NCBI GenBank assembly: GCA_965153455.1
Contig: OZ234495.1
Span: forward strand, 14,566,875 to 14,630,874
DNA length: 64,000 bases
Direction of reading: 5' to 3'
Origin: Sphagnum compactum
Taxonomy: Eukaryota > Bryophyta > Sphagnopsida > Sphagnales
The notes under the pieces were generated by a model. That model was given only the letters and a program-made list of their open reading frames with translations, did not search any database and was not told where the DNA came from. Shown piece after piece: positions 35,720 to 47,751 of this stretch (positions are counted from its first letter, which is position 1; each line of letters starts with the position of its first letter). Position numbers and translations under genes: made by a program.

Positions 35720-36085
35720 TGGTCCAAAGCCGGGTGAGATTCAAAAAAACAGAAAACCTGCAAAAAAAAGTACATTAGCAGTCAAACGGGGTGGAACTCA
35801 GAAAAGCACGCACCATTTATTTTTTCGGGTTTAAAAACAGACTGTTTTTAACCCCCTCTTTCCTTTTTCTGAGCGCCTCCGTTGCTGCTACATATATTTT
35901 CGCTGCTCCTACCTGTACAACTACTGTTAATTACTCTCCAAACTTGTGCGTTAAATGCAAAGTTCCAGCATTTCATACCCAGATTTAATCAAATTTCCTT
36001 ACTTAGCGGACCTCACTCAAAGAGGGGATAGCGAGTGAAAGGAGGCCCAAAGACAGGGAGAAAACAGGGTGACTTTAAGGAAAAC
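35720..36085 (-). mobile_element. MITE-family copy, minus orientation, one end eroded
   Basis: Blocks appear in the same order as in the neighbouring complete copy: GGGTGAGATTCAAAAAAA, GGTGGAACTCAG, CTGAGCGCCTCCGTTGCTGC, ACAACTACTG, GCATTTCATAC, TTCCTTACTTAGCGGA, GAAAGGAGGCCCAAAGACAG and GGGTGACTTTAAGG. It lacks the outer TIR that the 36292-36666 copy keeps. Confidence 0.78.
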
Positions 36086-36291
36086 TCTATTTTTTTTTCC
36101 AAAATAAAATTGGTGGCTTCTAGCTTTTTTTTTCTCTCCAGATGTGGCAACTTTTATGTATATATTTTTCTTAAAAACCCTTTAGTAAAATTTGTAATGT
36201 TGTTATTTGGAGGGGGGGGGGTCGTTGTGGTGCAAGATTTCGCCCCAAAAACAAGAGAACATTTTATAGGAAAAAAAACCTTTGTACAATA

Positions 36292-36666
36292 GAGATATCC
36301 GTAAAGTCAGGAAAAGATAGCACCAGTACCCTGAGTTTGGTCATACACAGGGTGAGATTCAAAAAAAGTTCATTAGCATTCAACGGGAGGTGAAACTCAG
36401 GAAACCATTTTTTATGGTTTCCTGAGTTTCACCCTGTCTTTCTTTTTTCCCTGAGCGCCTCCACTGCTGCTACATAGATTTTCACTCCTCCTACATGTAC
36501 AGCTACTATACTCTCGATCCTCGTGCATTGAATGCTGAGATTCAGCATTTCATACTGAGGTTTAATAAAAATTTCCTTACTTTGCGGATACCACTAAAAG
36601 AGGGGTTAGGGGGGTGAAAGGGGGCCCAAAGACAAGGTGAAGACAGGGTGACTTTACGGATATCTC
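36292..36666 (-). mobile_element. Complete MITE with perfect 18-bp TIRs and TA target duplication
   Basis: The left end GAGATATCCGTAAAGTCA (36292-36309) is exactly repeated in inverse at 36649-36666. Both ends are flanked by TA (36290-36291 and 36667-36668), the duplication typical of Tc1/mariner-related elements. The element is 375 bp with no coding capacity. Inside is a second perfect inverted repeat with about 20-bp arms around 36389-36432. It is the type copy of the family also seen at 11.44, 11.93, 29.46 and 35.72 kb. Confidence 0.88.
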
Positions 36667-36669
36667 TAA

Positions 36670-37400
36670 TGCCCAATGAGTTTTTGAAAAATTGTCAACA
36701 TGGTGCCATCTGTGTCTCTTACCCTGCACTCACTGACTTACCCACAAAGCAATAATTACCGTAGCCGGATGGCCTATATGAATTTTCCATTCATCCAATT
36801 TGTGTATGTTGTCTGTAGATACTCGCTGGTATATATGCCTTTCTATATATTGTCACCAACTGACATTTTCTTGCATACCCATAACCCACTTGATTTTTTT
36901 AGTATGAAAACTCACTAGCTAGTATAGGGGGCTTTTTCTAAAATTTTAAAAATGAATAATTTTTATAATTAATTATTATTTTGGTGTGGTATGGTTTTTA
37001 ATATATATATGTAACTAGTTGAGTTGTCTTATTTTGGCATTATTTGAGTTGTTTTCCTAGGTGGGACACACAACCATGTGCTCCTTCCACTTTTAGTATA
37101 ATTTGTTGACATTTAGAACCCATGGACGGTGGGGACATGCACGTTTGTGGAATCCACCATGGGTATGACAATTTTTTTTCGGAATAGGCCATGGTAGAAC
37201 CTAGGCCAAGATGAACTAGCATAGACAACAATATCTGTACCTTCACCTTTTGGAGTGAGGCCTCTTAGTGGCCATATTAAGCCCAAGAAATGCTATGTTT
37301 GAACTAAAAGACCCCATTTTAGTCTAAGCATGGAATATTTCTCATATTTAGAAATAATTTAAATGGATTTTGAGATTTTAAAATATATATATTACCATGG
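36670..37400. other. Intergenic between MITE and hAT element
   Basis: AT-rich sequence with no gene or clear repeat; it includes the 8-bp hAT target duplication at its right end. Confidence 0.5.
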
Positions 37401-38099
37401 TAACAACCAATGTTGGGCGGGTATCACAAATATTTTCGAGTATCACCTTAGCATCTTGGTTTGATCCCCTTAAGGCATCACCTTGAGTGACGCCTTGACT
37501 GAAAACTGGGCTATTAGTTCTCACTTGCATGAGAATCGGAAGTGAAAACAGGAATTAAAAATAACAAAAAACAAAAATTGAGAACCAGGTAAGGTTTAAC
37601 CCTTTACTTGGGTTTGGGACTCAAGGTTTAATTGCCCTGCAAACTTAAGGTTTAAGCCGCCACATTACAACAGCTCCTTCCTGCAAACCTTAAAACTTTG
37701 CATAAAAGGGTTATCTCTCAAGTTTTTCATTAGTGTTGTTTTTTGTTTTTTTGTTTTAACATTGTTTTTTTGTAGTTGTTTTTTGCTTTTGTTTTGTTGT
37801 TATGCCTTGCTGCTGTGTTGTTCATTGCCTTGCTACACTTGTTGTCGCACCTCATTCTTCTCACGCCTAGTGCTTATTTACTTTCGAAATTTTGTGTTGT
37901 TGCCTTGTTATTTGCTACTTTCATTTGGTTTTTCATTCTCATGCCTTGCTTGTTGTTGGCTGTTCGCACCTTATTTGTAAGCCTTGCTACTTTCTCCCCT
38001 TGTTCGCAAGCAGCTTTTGTTTGTTGCTTTGATGTTTCTGCCTTGTTGTTGGCGTTGCTTTTATTATTCGCACGTTGTTGCTCTCGAAGTTACATTGGT

Positions 38100-38510
38100 T
38101 GTTTGTCCCTTACTGTCACCTTACCATCACACCTTGCTACCGCCCTACCATCACCCCTTGTTGTTGCCCTACCATCGCATTTGTTACCGCTCTTCCATAG
38201 CACCTTATTGCTTGCCATCGCACCTTATTGCCGCCCTGCCATCACACCTTGCTGCCTGCCATCACACCTTCTTGCCGCCATGTTGTTGCCCTGCCATCAC
38301 ACTTGCTACAACCCTACCATTGCGCCTTGTTGTCGTTCTACCATCGCGCCTTGATGTCGTTCTACCATTGCACCTTGCTACCCTACCATCACATTGTCTT
38401 GTTACTGCCCTACCATCGCACCTTGTTGCCGTTTTGCCATCGCACCTTACCGCCCTGCCATCACTCCTTTCTGCCACCCTGCCATTGTGCCTTGCTCCTT
38501 CCTTTTTCAA
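38100..38510 (+). repeat. Degenerate 24-27 bp minisatellite inside the hAT element
   Basis: Recurrent GCCCTACCATCGCACCTTGT-type units, about 15 copies in irregular phase. Because the unit has few stops, frames of up to 230 codons remain open on the plus strand; their Cys/His/Leu/Pro repeats are repeat artefacts. Confidence 0.88.
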
Positions 38511-39062
38511 GTACCTCCTAACGCCCCCCCCATTGTTGCTCGCTACCTTGCTACTCTGTTGTCGTGCCTTACTGTTATGCCTTGTCACTTGGTACTCCCT
38601 CCTGACTTTCTTGTGCATATGGAATAACTTGAAACAACACCAACAAGTTTCATCCAACAAAGGTATTTTTTTCTAGATCCTTCCTTTGCTTCGTATTTTG
38701 TTTGTTTGTTTTGTTTTTGTTTGTCATTTTTTTTAGTTGAATTCATTTTGTTTTAGTGTAGTTTATGAGTTTTAATATGTTTGTTTTGTGTGCAAGATTA
38801 AAATTTGAACCTTTAATTTAAATCTAAAACTTTTAAACCTAAATATATTTTTCCATGATGAAAGAGGAAAGTGAGTGATTTCTCTAATTTTTTTAAATAC
38901 CTTAAACCCAATTGTTTGTAAATGTTTTTTCTACATTTTAAAACTCATTTGCTCTTTTTTTTTCTTTTTTTCTTTTGATTGGAAATTCTATTAGAATTTT
39001 TGCATAGGTTATTGACGTTGTTTTCTGTATTATCTTTGGACATTGTCTTGTGAGAATTGCTA

Positions 39063-41080
39063 ATGGAACAATTTTCTACAAATGATAATATGATAAATGG
39101 GAATAATGAAACAATTGAAATATTTATAAATGATGTAGTTTTGGAAGATCGGTATAAGGAAAATCCAAGTGTTCAAACATAAACAAGTAGGAATCTAGAA
39201 AATGGCAATGAAAAAATAATGAAGGAAAATTTGAAAAATCACATGTTCAAAGAAAAATCTGGAAACCATATGGTAGAACTTCTTTATGTTGGAATTTTTA
39301 TTGTGTAAATGACAATGGAGAAGTTGTTTAGTAAACACACAAATAATGCGTTGTATATTCTGTTACAAAAATCTGGTAATTGGAATAAGTCCAAGAATTC
39401 AAGCGAGGAAAGGATTGATTTTTTATTACAAAACCAATGGAATAACTTCTCTTAAAAAACATGTGGATGCATATCATCCTTTTATTGCACAAATGTTTGA
39501 AGAATAAATGAATAATCTACTGAAAAGTATTAAGGAAAGACAACATTTAAAGAAAAGAACAAATCCATCTGGAGGGTCAATCTCTACATTTTTTTTTATC
39601 AAAGATATTTTCAGAAAAAAGGACGTGTCACAAAAAGAATTTTTAGAAGACCTTGGTCTATTAATTGTCAAAAATAATTTACCTATCCAATTTGTGAAAA
39701 GTATATGGCTCAAACGTTTAATTCTTCATCTTTATCCAAAATTAAATTTCCCTTCCAGAAGGTAGTTTTCACAAGACATATTGCTAGGGTTAGTGGAGAA
39801 GACAAATCAATTATATGTTCTTCTTGCATCAGTAGAATGTTATTTTGCAATAGTTAGTTTCGACCTTTGGATGTCTAAAGGAGCTTATGATGTGTTTACA
39901 TTGGTGATTAATTCTATAAGTAATGATTGGCAGCCCAAACATGTGATTATTAGCTTATTTGATGCAACAAAAACATCAGGGCAAGCCTTGGCCAAAAGTT
40001 TGACAGAATTGTTGGACAAGTGTGGTTTAAGGAAAAAAATCATTACTTATGTCAAAGATGAAGGATCTAATTTCAATGCAACGACTGGTGCATTGAAGTC
40101 TGTTGTAAATTATGAATATCTTGGGTTGGAATAGAGCTTTCAAGGTACTTGTTTTGGACATGCATTTTCAAAAGCATGTCAATATGGCACAACAGAGGAA
40201 AAAGTTTGTAGAAATCTGAAATATGTTTTGTCAAGTCTACCCAAACAGATTTGCAAAAATGTATCGTCTAGCCTAAGAAGTCCGATAAGGGTAGATAGGA
40301 ATGGAATAAGGCTTGTCTTGAAAGTGGAATTCGACCCAAAAAATTTAACAGTCCTATCAAAACAAGGTAATTTTTTCAAACTCATTATTGTTTCAACTTT
40401 TTAAAGTTTATGTGGTTTAGAATTTGATTATATTAATCAATTTGTTATTGTGTTTTTACAGGTTTGCTAATAAAATCATTATGTTTCAAGAAGCTTTACA
40501 ATTTCAATCTACCATTGTGTTGTGTTACATCAAACAGACTACTGTGAAAGTCACTGGTCAAATGCCTCCACCTTTGACATGGCAGATTTCTCAAACCATT
40601 ATTGATTGTCTTTCCCTAGTTGTTTATGTTTGTGGTATTAATCAATCACATGAAAATTGGTTTCTTAGTGATGTTTTACACTTTGCCATTTCCATGAGTT
40701 TGAAACTTAGGGAAGAAAATCAAGTTCTACCTTCATTTGAAAGCCTAATGGATGATGATTCAATTGTTAGTGATGAGTTATCTTTGTTGGCTTTTAACAT
40801 TAGAAGGGAGATAATCAATGTGTTGGATTTTTTCCTCTCATTCTTAAAGATTTATGATAAAAAGAAAGGCCATAATATGATTTCTTTGATACTAGACCTT
40901 AGGTATAAAAGCCTTCGTATAATATCCTCATTTGTTGGAAGGGAGCAAGGTGTTGCTCTTGTTCAAGAATATTATAGGATAGGATATGATAAGATTCCTT
41001 GAAAGGGATATGGACTTAAAAGAGGAGTTAGAAGAGTTTGAAAGGGAATTTGAAAGGGACGAAGTTGCTGAAGTGTAAAA
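39063..41080 (+). pseudogene. hAT transposase pseudogene of the 37.4-41.4 kb element
   Basis: The N-terminal start MEQFSTND at 39063 meets a stop after about 39 codons. In-frame parts resume at 39.51-39.77 kb and 39.78-40.13 kb (SFDLWMSKGAYDVFTLVINS, KTSGQALAKSLTELLDKCGL, YVKDEGSNFNATTGALKSVV), the RNase H-like catalytic region of hAT transposases. It continues with TCFGHAFSKACQYGTTE (about 40.15 kb) and a long frame at 40424-41002 (LDLRYKSLRII, FVGREQGVALVQEYY). The C-terminal dimerisation motif that survives in the minus-strand copy near 17.6 kb is missing, so this element cannot move by itself. At least three stops or frame changes were seen. Confidence 0.88.
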
Positions 41081-41387
41081 GTTTAATAAATAAATTGATG
41101 ATTATTTTAGAAATTTTTTTTCTAACATTTTTTATAATGTTTTCAATGTTTAAAAAAATTAAAAAATCAATAAGATTTTAGGAGAACCGGCTATTTTTAG
41201 ATGTCTAAGAATTGGCATTGTGAGAATCGGTTTAAGTTTTTAAAAGACAAATGTTGATACCCTTACTCAGTGTAAAATTTTTAAATTTTTTAAAAGGATA
41301 ACCATGTTAAACGGGCATCATACTTTGTGAAAACTAAACCCGATGGGTATCATAAAATTATGATACTCACCCAACATTGGTAACAAC

Positions 41388-42140
41388 ATGGGTGGTGGTT
41401 CACCCAAGATGTTGAACCCGTTATTACCACCCAATGGAATGACAACTTGTCATACCAGGCTCATCACATTCCTACATGGAATGAGCCCTACTGTGGTATT
41501 TGAACATTACTATGTGTATGAATAATGGCTATAAATTACATCCAATTATGTCATGTGGGGGTTGTACACATTGGTGGGCTATACATCTAGGTTTTTTAAT
41601 TTGCCAAATCATTAGGCAAGTGTAATGACCTCAAGGCCAAGCATTCCATTTAGTAGTTATGTATTTGTTGATGGTTAAATAGGTTGGGCCCTTTGTTAAC
41701 CATCTTTCTATCCTTGTTTGTTGAACTCGTGCCGTCTTGCTTATTGTCTTTCTCCTCATTGTTGGTCAAACCTTTCTTACATTATGGCCTTTTGAAAGGA
41801 TTCAATCTCAAGCCTTAGCCTTGGCTTCTATCTATGTCATTTTTGTCAAGCTAATATTTATGCCTTTGTACCCCAATGGATGTGTCTTCTATCATGCTTG
41901 GAAGTTGAGATGGAATTTGTTCCAGGGTGAAAATCCTTTAAGGTGTACCACACAAGACGAAAATGGCTTAGTCCTTACCATAGTCCTTTGTACCCTATAT
42001 TTTGATCCCCATAAAAAATAATGAGTCAAAAATTGTTAAAAAATTCAAAAGGATTATATTTTCGACCATTACAATTTTAGATTCCATTATAATCATCCAT
42101 AAATGTGTTTTTACATGGTAAAGGAGGAATAGGTGAAAAA
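41388..42140. other. Intergenic, no gene
   Basis: AT-rich DNA. One 94-codon hydrophobic frame (41737-42021) shows no motif and no neighbouring exon; treated as chance. Confidence 0.45.
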
Positions 42141-42149
42141 GATAGAAAA

Positions 42150-43100
42150 GGGTTGTCACAACCCTAGCCTTGGGCTCGCAACCAAGGTGAAGGCTTGCAA
42201 GGGTGCGGGCCAAGAGAAGGTCTGGGAGTCACATCTTGTGCTCCCAGGAGTGCAGGAGAGTGTGAGGGAATGTCCCCTCACACTCCCAAGGGAACTCCCA
42301 CCTTGGGAGTTGGAGTCCTGGTGGATCCCAAATTTTCAGAGATGGATTGCATGAGTTAAAATTCAATGGATGGAGGAGTTCCTTATATCAATGGAAAAAT
42401 CTTAGAACGTAAATGTCTAAAATGGGCTCGCATGACCCATTTGGACACTTCTAAAACAAGTTATGTTCAAAAGAAAGGTCGGGAGTCAAACTGGCAGTTT
42501 GACTCCCGACCACTAAAAGTCGAGAATCGACCTGATTTCCTTGCGTGCAGGTAGCGTGCGACATACCATTGGAAAGCTATCAATGAGGGCTACAACTTTG
42601 ATATTTTCAATCTCAATTGGAGGTCTGTGCGCAGAGTTATGAGTCCCCAAAGTCACAGGAGTCCCAGAGGTGGGAATTTCGAGACTCCCATTTGGGAGTC
42701 CCAGCGGTGGGAATTTTGGGACTCCCACTTGGGAGTCCCAGGATAAAAAGCCATTTGGGTGCAGGCCCCGTGGCCAAGCACAGAGTACATTATATGGGGG
42801 AAGGTGGTGGCTTCCCCCGAGTCCGGGCCGTGGTGAGTCTTATGAGTCCAAGTTGCCCGTGGCCCGTCCTAGCACCAAAAGTGTTCCAACCATGCACTAA
42901 CCAACTTGTTGTTTGGTTTTGTGCAGATCCGTGTGGGTGATTGATAGCTTCTTAATTCTTCCTAGTCCCATCCTAGAGCTCCAGCACGCCCCTCTACCCT
43001 TAAAGTGCTGCGAGCCAGGGAGCGTGCCCCAACTCCTTACTCTTCCGCTGTTTTCAAACCAAACTCATAATTGAGTCTATCAAGGAGCTTAGGAGCGCGT
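42150..43100. mobile_element. GC-richer block, probable retroelement fragment
   Basis: This block is clearly richer in G+C than its AT-rich flanks. It is dense in the word GGGAGT and its complement, including a 36-37 bp direct repeat (units near 42661 and 42698) and a near-perfect palindrome at 42477-42511. It directly precedes copia RNase H remains at 43.24 kb, so it may be retroelement sequence; no LTR pair was found. Confidence 0.4.
42477..42511. repeat. Near-perfect 35-bp palindrome
   Basis: Two 17-bp arms (GGTCGGGAGTCAAACTG and its exact inverse) around a single central G. No flanking T run and no coding context; it lies within the GGGAGT-rich block. Confidence 0.9.
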
Positions 43101-43235
43101 CAAGGGTGATGTTATGACAAGAATATGGTACATTTGTGTCAACACCATTAAATGCACGTATGTAGGCATCAAAAAGAATATTGCAATACGTTCAAATGAC
43201 AAAAGATCATGGGATTTTTTTCCAAAAGAGGTAAT

Positions 43236-43712
43236 GAATCAGTGCATTTTCTATTTGAATGCAAATTGGGCTTGTGAGCCAGATACAAGGAAGTCAATGA
43301 TGGGGTTGTTCAAGTTCAACATGAGTATAGTACTTTGGAAAAGTAAGTTGCAATTGATAGTGGCCTTTTCTACAACTGAGGCTAAATATAGGGCATTACA
43401 AATGATGTTCAAAAGATAATTTGGTTGAGGGCACTTCTCAAGGATTTAAAAAATAGATAATGGAGATCCCACGATAATTTTATGCAACAATTAAAGTGCA
43501 TTGAAGCTAGTGAAAAACTTAGTGTTACATGCAAGAACAAAACATATTGAATTAAAACATCATTTTATTCGACAAAAAGTTGAGCACGTGGAGTAATTAA
43601 GGTGATGTATGTGCCCATTAAATATCAAGAAGAATATTTATTTACCAAGCCAGTAGGTAGACAAAAATTTGAAAAGTTGAAAGTTAAAGTTGGAGTTGTA
43701 ATTGTTGTGAAA
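43236..43712 (+). pseudogene. Ty1/copia polyprotein relic (RNase H end)
   Basis: YLNANWACEPDTRKSMMGLF, then VLWKSKLQLIVAFSTTEAKY is the copia RNase H motif (family pattern DADWAGDxxTRRSTxGY...SWxSKKQxxVAxSSTEAEY). After a stop and frame change, downstream parts still read LKLVKNL, LHARTKHIELKHHFIRQKVE and VPIKYQEEYLFTKPVGRQKF, matching the usual C-terminal end (HxRTKHIDIxxHFIRxxV, QxADIFTKPL). The first catalytic Asp position is Asn. No integrase, reverse transcriptase or flanking LTRs were recognised, so this is a truncated fragment. Confidence 0.88.
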
Positions 43713-43714
43713 TT

Positions 43715-46700
43715 TATTACATAGAATGAATTATTTTGTAGTATACAAATCCAAACAGTAATTTTGATTCACAATAACTTGTAAAAAATTAGGATGTGAA
43801 CATATGTGAAGGATGGTGTTAGATCAATTTACACATCTGTCAATAAGGTAATTACTGTAAATTTAGTGTAATTTTGGCTAAAGTCATGGAATGCCACACC
43901 ATTTTACATTATGATTGAGGTTTCCATAACATTGAATGGTGGACATTTGAAAATCAACATGATACTAGAAGTTTATCTTCATGAGTCTAGGATCATAAGT
44001 AGTGAGTAATCATGTAATTGGTTTCAAAAACTTATGTTACACATGCACATGTCAGCTAAATTAATTTGATGATTGACCCTTAGAAATGTGTATATATTTG
44101 TTAGAGGTGTTACCTAGTTAATCAATTAAGTTCATACAATTTACATAACTTACTAACATTATTTCTTTTTCAATGTTATCAAGATTCCCCAACTATTGCA
44201 AACATTCCACAATTATTGCAATCTTCAAGGTTGAAATGGATGTAATTTGTAGTGAAAATTAACAAGATGCACGGAAAGAACATAAATACATACATAGGGT
44301 TTCATGTTATGGCATGTTGATCATGCCATAAAATTCTTGGGCTTTTGGCCCATTCATTGATGTTTCAAGATGTTCCAAGTTGTTGTGTAGTCTTGTAACA
44401 TCTTTGATATGAAACCTAAACCTATGGAGCAATTAATCGTCTTAAAATACATAAAATTCAAACACATTGGTTTAAAAAATGTTCAAGTCCAATCTTTGCC
44501 AAAAGAAAAACACTTGTGCCAATGAAATTATCACTATTAACCAAGTTTTTAGTTGAACTATCAATTATTTCATACTTGCAAGCTCTACAATCTTCTTCAC
44601 CACACTTTTTTTTCAATACAACCTTGGAAATATCATTATTAGTATTTGCAAAATATTGTCAAGAATATGAAGCCTTGAGTAGCCCACCATTGAAGCTATG
44701 CATGTTACCATCTATTGTGTGCACAGTAATTGTGCTTGTTGCAATAACAATGAAGACACTCCTTTGCAAAAGCTTTGGCACAAGAAAAGGAAAGAAGAAG
44801 AAGAAAACTCCCAAGGTCTAAAGATGATGGTTGGGCTTTTCATGGCAATTTAAGCATATAGCAAAAGTCCAGCGAGCACACAATTTGATCATAATAGATA
44901 ACATTTGTAGACACATTACATATGATGATGATTTTTTTGGGAGGTCTTTTTATTGAATCACTTACATTATTGTGTAAATGGAATTATTAAGAAATTTGAA
45001 ATGTACAATGAATGATTAATCCAGGAAAACTTAATAATAGATGCAATATATGAAGTATGGTTTGAATTTTGAACTTTGTCAATTTCAAAAAAAACATAGT
45101 TGAAATTGTTGGTACTTGATAATCCACATTAAGGAACCCCATACATCATAATCTTCCTCTTAACCTCCCAAGTCATATTTAACTTTTTATGTTTTGCAAA
45201 GTAAGCTAGAAAAAATCATGCATGTTTTGACGTGATTTTGACATGATTTTGCATATTCAAGGATGATTATTCTACTAACTTAACAATGTTGCACAAGTGT
45301 GCTTGACGACTCTATAATTCTTTTGCCAATTTGATTCAACTTGATAGGCCTCCTTTCCTTCACATAATGATGTTCTTTATGGCCATGATTATACATTTAG
45401 GGGCAGTGGTGTTGATGGGGTTCAATAAATGGGAAGTTATATTTCATAATGGTTTGCGCTACATCTTGAAGTGCAAAATGTTCATTACATTAACATTTTT
45501 TGTTAAAGGTACACATTTTTGGGTAACTATTGATTCATATGGGGGCTTAAGATGTCAAAATCACACCATTATGAATGTGCGCATCTTAAACAACCCACAT
45601 GTTACTTGTAAGAGGAATGAAATTAAGTTAAGAAATGATATATAATGGAATTTGATTATTTCTCAATTTCTTTTATTGTCATAACAATTATGCATAAACA
45701 TTATCTATGAAAGAAGGTAGTTTGTTTTGATTTGTAGTTATGAGATCCACCTAATCGGGATGCTTCAAATCATGTTCTTGCTGTCTTTGGAAAGGAGGGA
45801 TGCATGGGCTTGGTTCCATGATGTTGGATTTGAGATGCAAAAGTTCTTGAATATTGAATGATTTTTTCACTAAAAATTAAATTAAATCATACCTGAAAAT
45901 TTTGGGGGAATTGGAATGTGCCTTTGGTGTTCTTGGAAAGATCTTGATGAACATGATTTAATAGAATTTATTTGGTAAGATTGGATTTACAATGTGGGAG
46001 ATATTGATTTAAAAGTGATTTTTGCCGCTAAAAATTCAATAAATTCCAAAAACCAGGTTTTGGAAGGAAAAATCAGTTGAGAACATGGTAACACTTGAAG
46101 GCTTACCCTTCCATTCAAGCATGATTTCCTTTCATATTTGGTTGTTCAAAAAATTGATTCATACATTGCAAAACAATGTTCACATGTTGAGTTTCCCTAT
46201 TTTGTGATGGGTTCACACTTGGGCCAATGGCACATGCCACACTAGTAAATACTTATATTAGCTAGTCCACATTTACTACTTGTTTTAGGTTATTTTGCAT
46301 CGGGGTGACCATCATGAAAATTGAAAAATACCTCATTGCAACTAGCAAGGTGGATTATGTTGAGAGGATTCAAAGCTCCTAGCATTAGCATTGAAACATG
46401 TCGAAACATATGTTTTCAAATTACAAATGACTCAAGAAAATTAAGGTTGTTGGTAATACAAGATTTTAAATTCCAGGTGATTCATTGGAGCTAGTTTAGG
46501 TAGGACAACTTTAGGTTTCAGAAGTTGTAGTCCTCATCATCTCTTGGATAGTTTCAAATTGCAATTTATTTAGTGTATACCCTAGTAAAGAGAAAAGGAA
46601 AGGTGTCTTTTTCTATCTGTCCTTTAAGAATTTTTTTTCACCACCATATTCATGAGTATAGTTTCAATACCTTTTCCACCAATTTACATTTCATTTCTCT

Positions 46701-47745
46701 CAATTGAATTTGAATTCAATTTAGTTGAATCTTAATCAATTGTTGAATTGAATTGAATTTAGTTGAATTGAAATGCCCATTGCAATGGGCATTCCATTTT
46801 TCAAGACAAGTTGCCATTATTTTCAGTTTGTCTTCTTGATGTTCATTGAGTATCATGAGGCAATAATAATATTAATAACTTGACATACATTTTTACACTT
46901 GGTAAAGCCCCTAGCCATGGGGTTTATTGGAATTGGGCTTGTGCTCAACTCCACCTCTTATTTTGATAAAGCTAAAAACCTCAATCTTATCATACACATA
47001 AAAATTAACTAATTGTGTATTATCAACTTGGGCTTTGCATTGTTGCACACTATCAATGATGGTCAACTAACCAATTAATGAAAAAGATGAATCAATTTCA
47101 ATGTGAAAATTAAATTTAGTTGAATTGAATTGAATGAAATTAGTTGAATTGAATTGGAATTGAATTTAATTGAATTGAGATGCCCGCTGCACCGAGCCTT
47201 ATGTTTTTAAAAATGTCCCATGAACAATGGAAGAGAAAAAATGCACCATAAAATGCACTCTAATTACACTAGAAAAGTTGGTGCATAGTCTTTACATCTT
47301 TTTGAATTAATCATGTTACATTTGTTTAGTGAATAACATTTCTTTCATGTTTTTCTTACTTTATTTCTTAGTTTTAAGTACTTAACATCTTTTGTTTGTT
47401 TTGTGACCAAGGTGGTGTGCATGCAATTTTTACATTCACTATGATACTAAAAAGAAAAGGCAATCAAAATTGCGACTCTACACTCCACATGTGCAAATGA
47501 TACTAATTTATATTTCCCATCAAGTCAAATGTGTAGATATTAGAATATGAAACCAAGTCAATTTGGAATATTAGGGATGATTGTTTCCATATTTTCATAC
47601 TTATGAAATTTTCTAAACACCTCAATTGATTACCTAGTAGATATATCCATTTGTATGCATTTCATCACTTTTTGCACATATTTCAAGATTTCGTGTAACA
47701 TAATGAAATTGGCATCCAACATTTTAGTAACACCCTAGGGCTGGG
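43715..47745. other. AT-rich island, no gene
   Basis: No supported coding region over about 4 kb. A 101-codon plus-strand frame (44516-44821) with a Lys-rich end and a 104-codon frame (45331-45645) have no family motif. Two patches are built of TTGAATTGAATT repeats (46.68-46.77 and 47.11-47.18 kb). Confidence 0.5.
46680..47180. repeat. Two patches of (GAATT)n-type repeats
   Basis: Patch one, about 46695-46770, and patch two, about 47106-47178, both consist of TTGAATT/GAATTTAGTTGAATTGAA units and both end in GAATTGA(A/G)ATGCCC. The shared ending suggests duplication of one source rather than two independent expansions. Confidence 0.75.
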
Positions 47746-47751
47746 GTTTTA

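Larger units (their letters stand above)
37408..41379 (+). mobile_element. hAT transposon with both ends, 8-bp target duplication and defective transposase
   Basis: The left terminus CAATGTTGGGCGGGTATCA (37408-37426) and the inverted right terminus (41361-41379, read inward CAATGTTGGGTGAGTATCA) agree at 17 of 19 positions. GTAACAAC flanks both ends (37400-37407 and 41380-41387), the 8-bp duplication expected for hAT insertion. Length 3,972 bp. The 5' half is filled by a degenerate minisatellite and the 3' half carries a transposase pseudogene. Two related relics lie at 17.4-21.0 and 31.96-33.0 kb. Confidence 0.93.

Noticed and set aside
37776-38676. Two long overlapping plus-strand frames (192 and 230 codons) with Cys/His/Leu/Pro repeats
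   Set aside because: They follow a 24-27 bp minisatellite inside the hAT element and are open in more than one frame, so they are not a protein gene.
41737-42021. 94-codon hydrophobic frame
   Set aside because: No motif, no exon context and AT-driven composition.
44516-44821. 101-codon frame with two hydrophobic stretches and a Lys-rich end
   Set aside because: Isolated in an AT-rich island, no family motif, no neighbouring exons.
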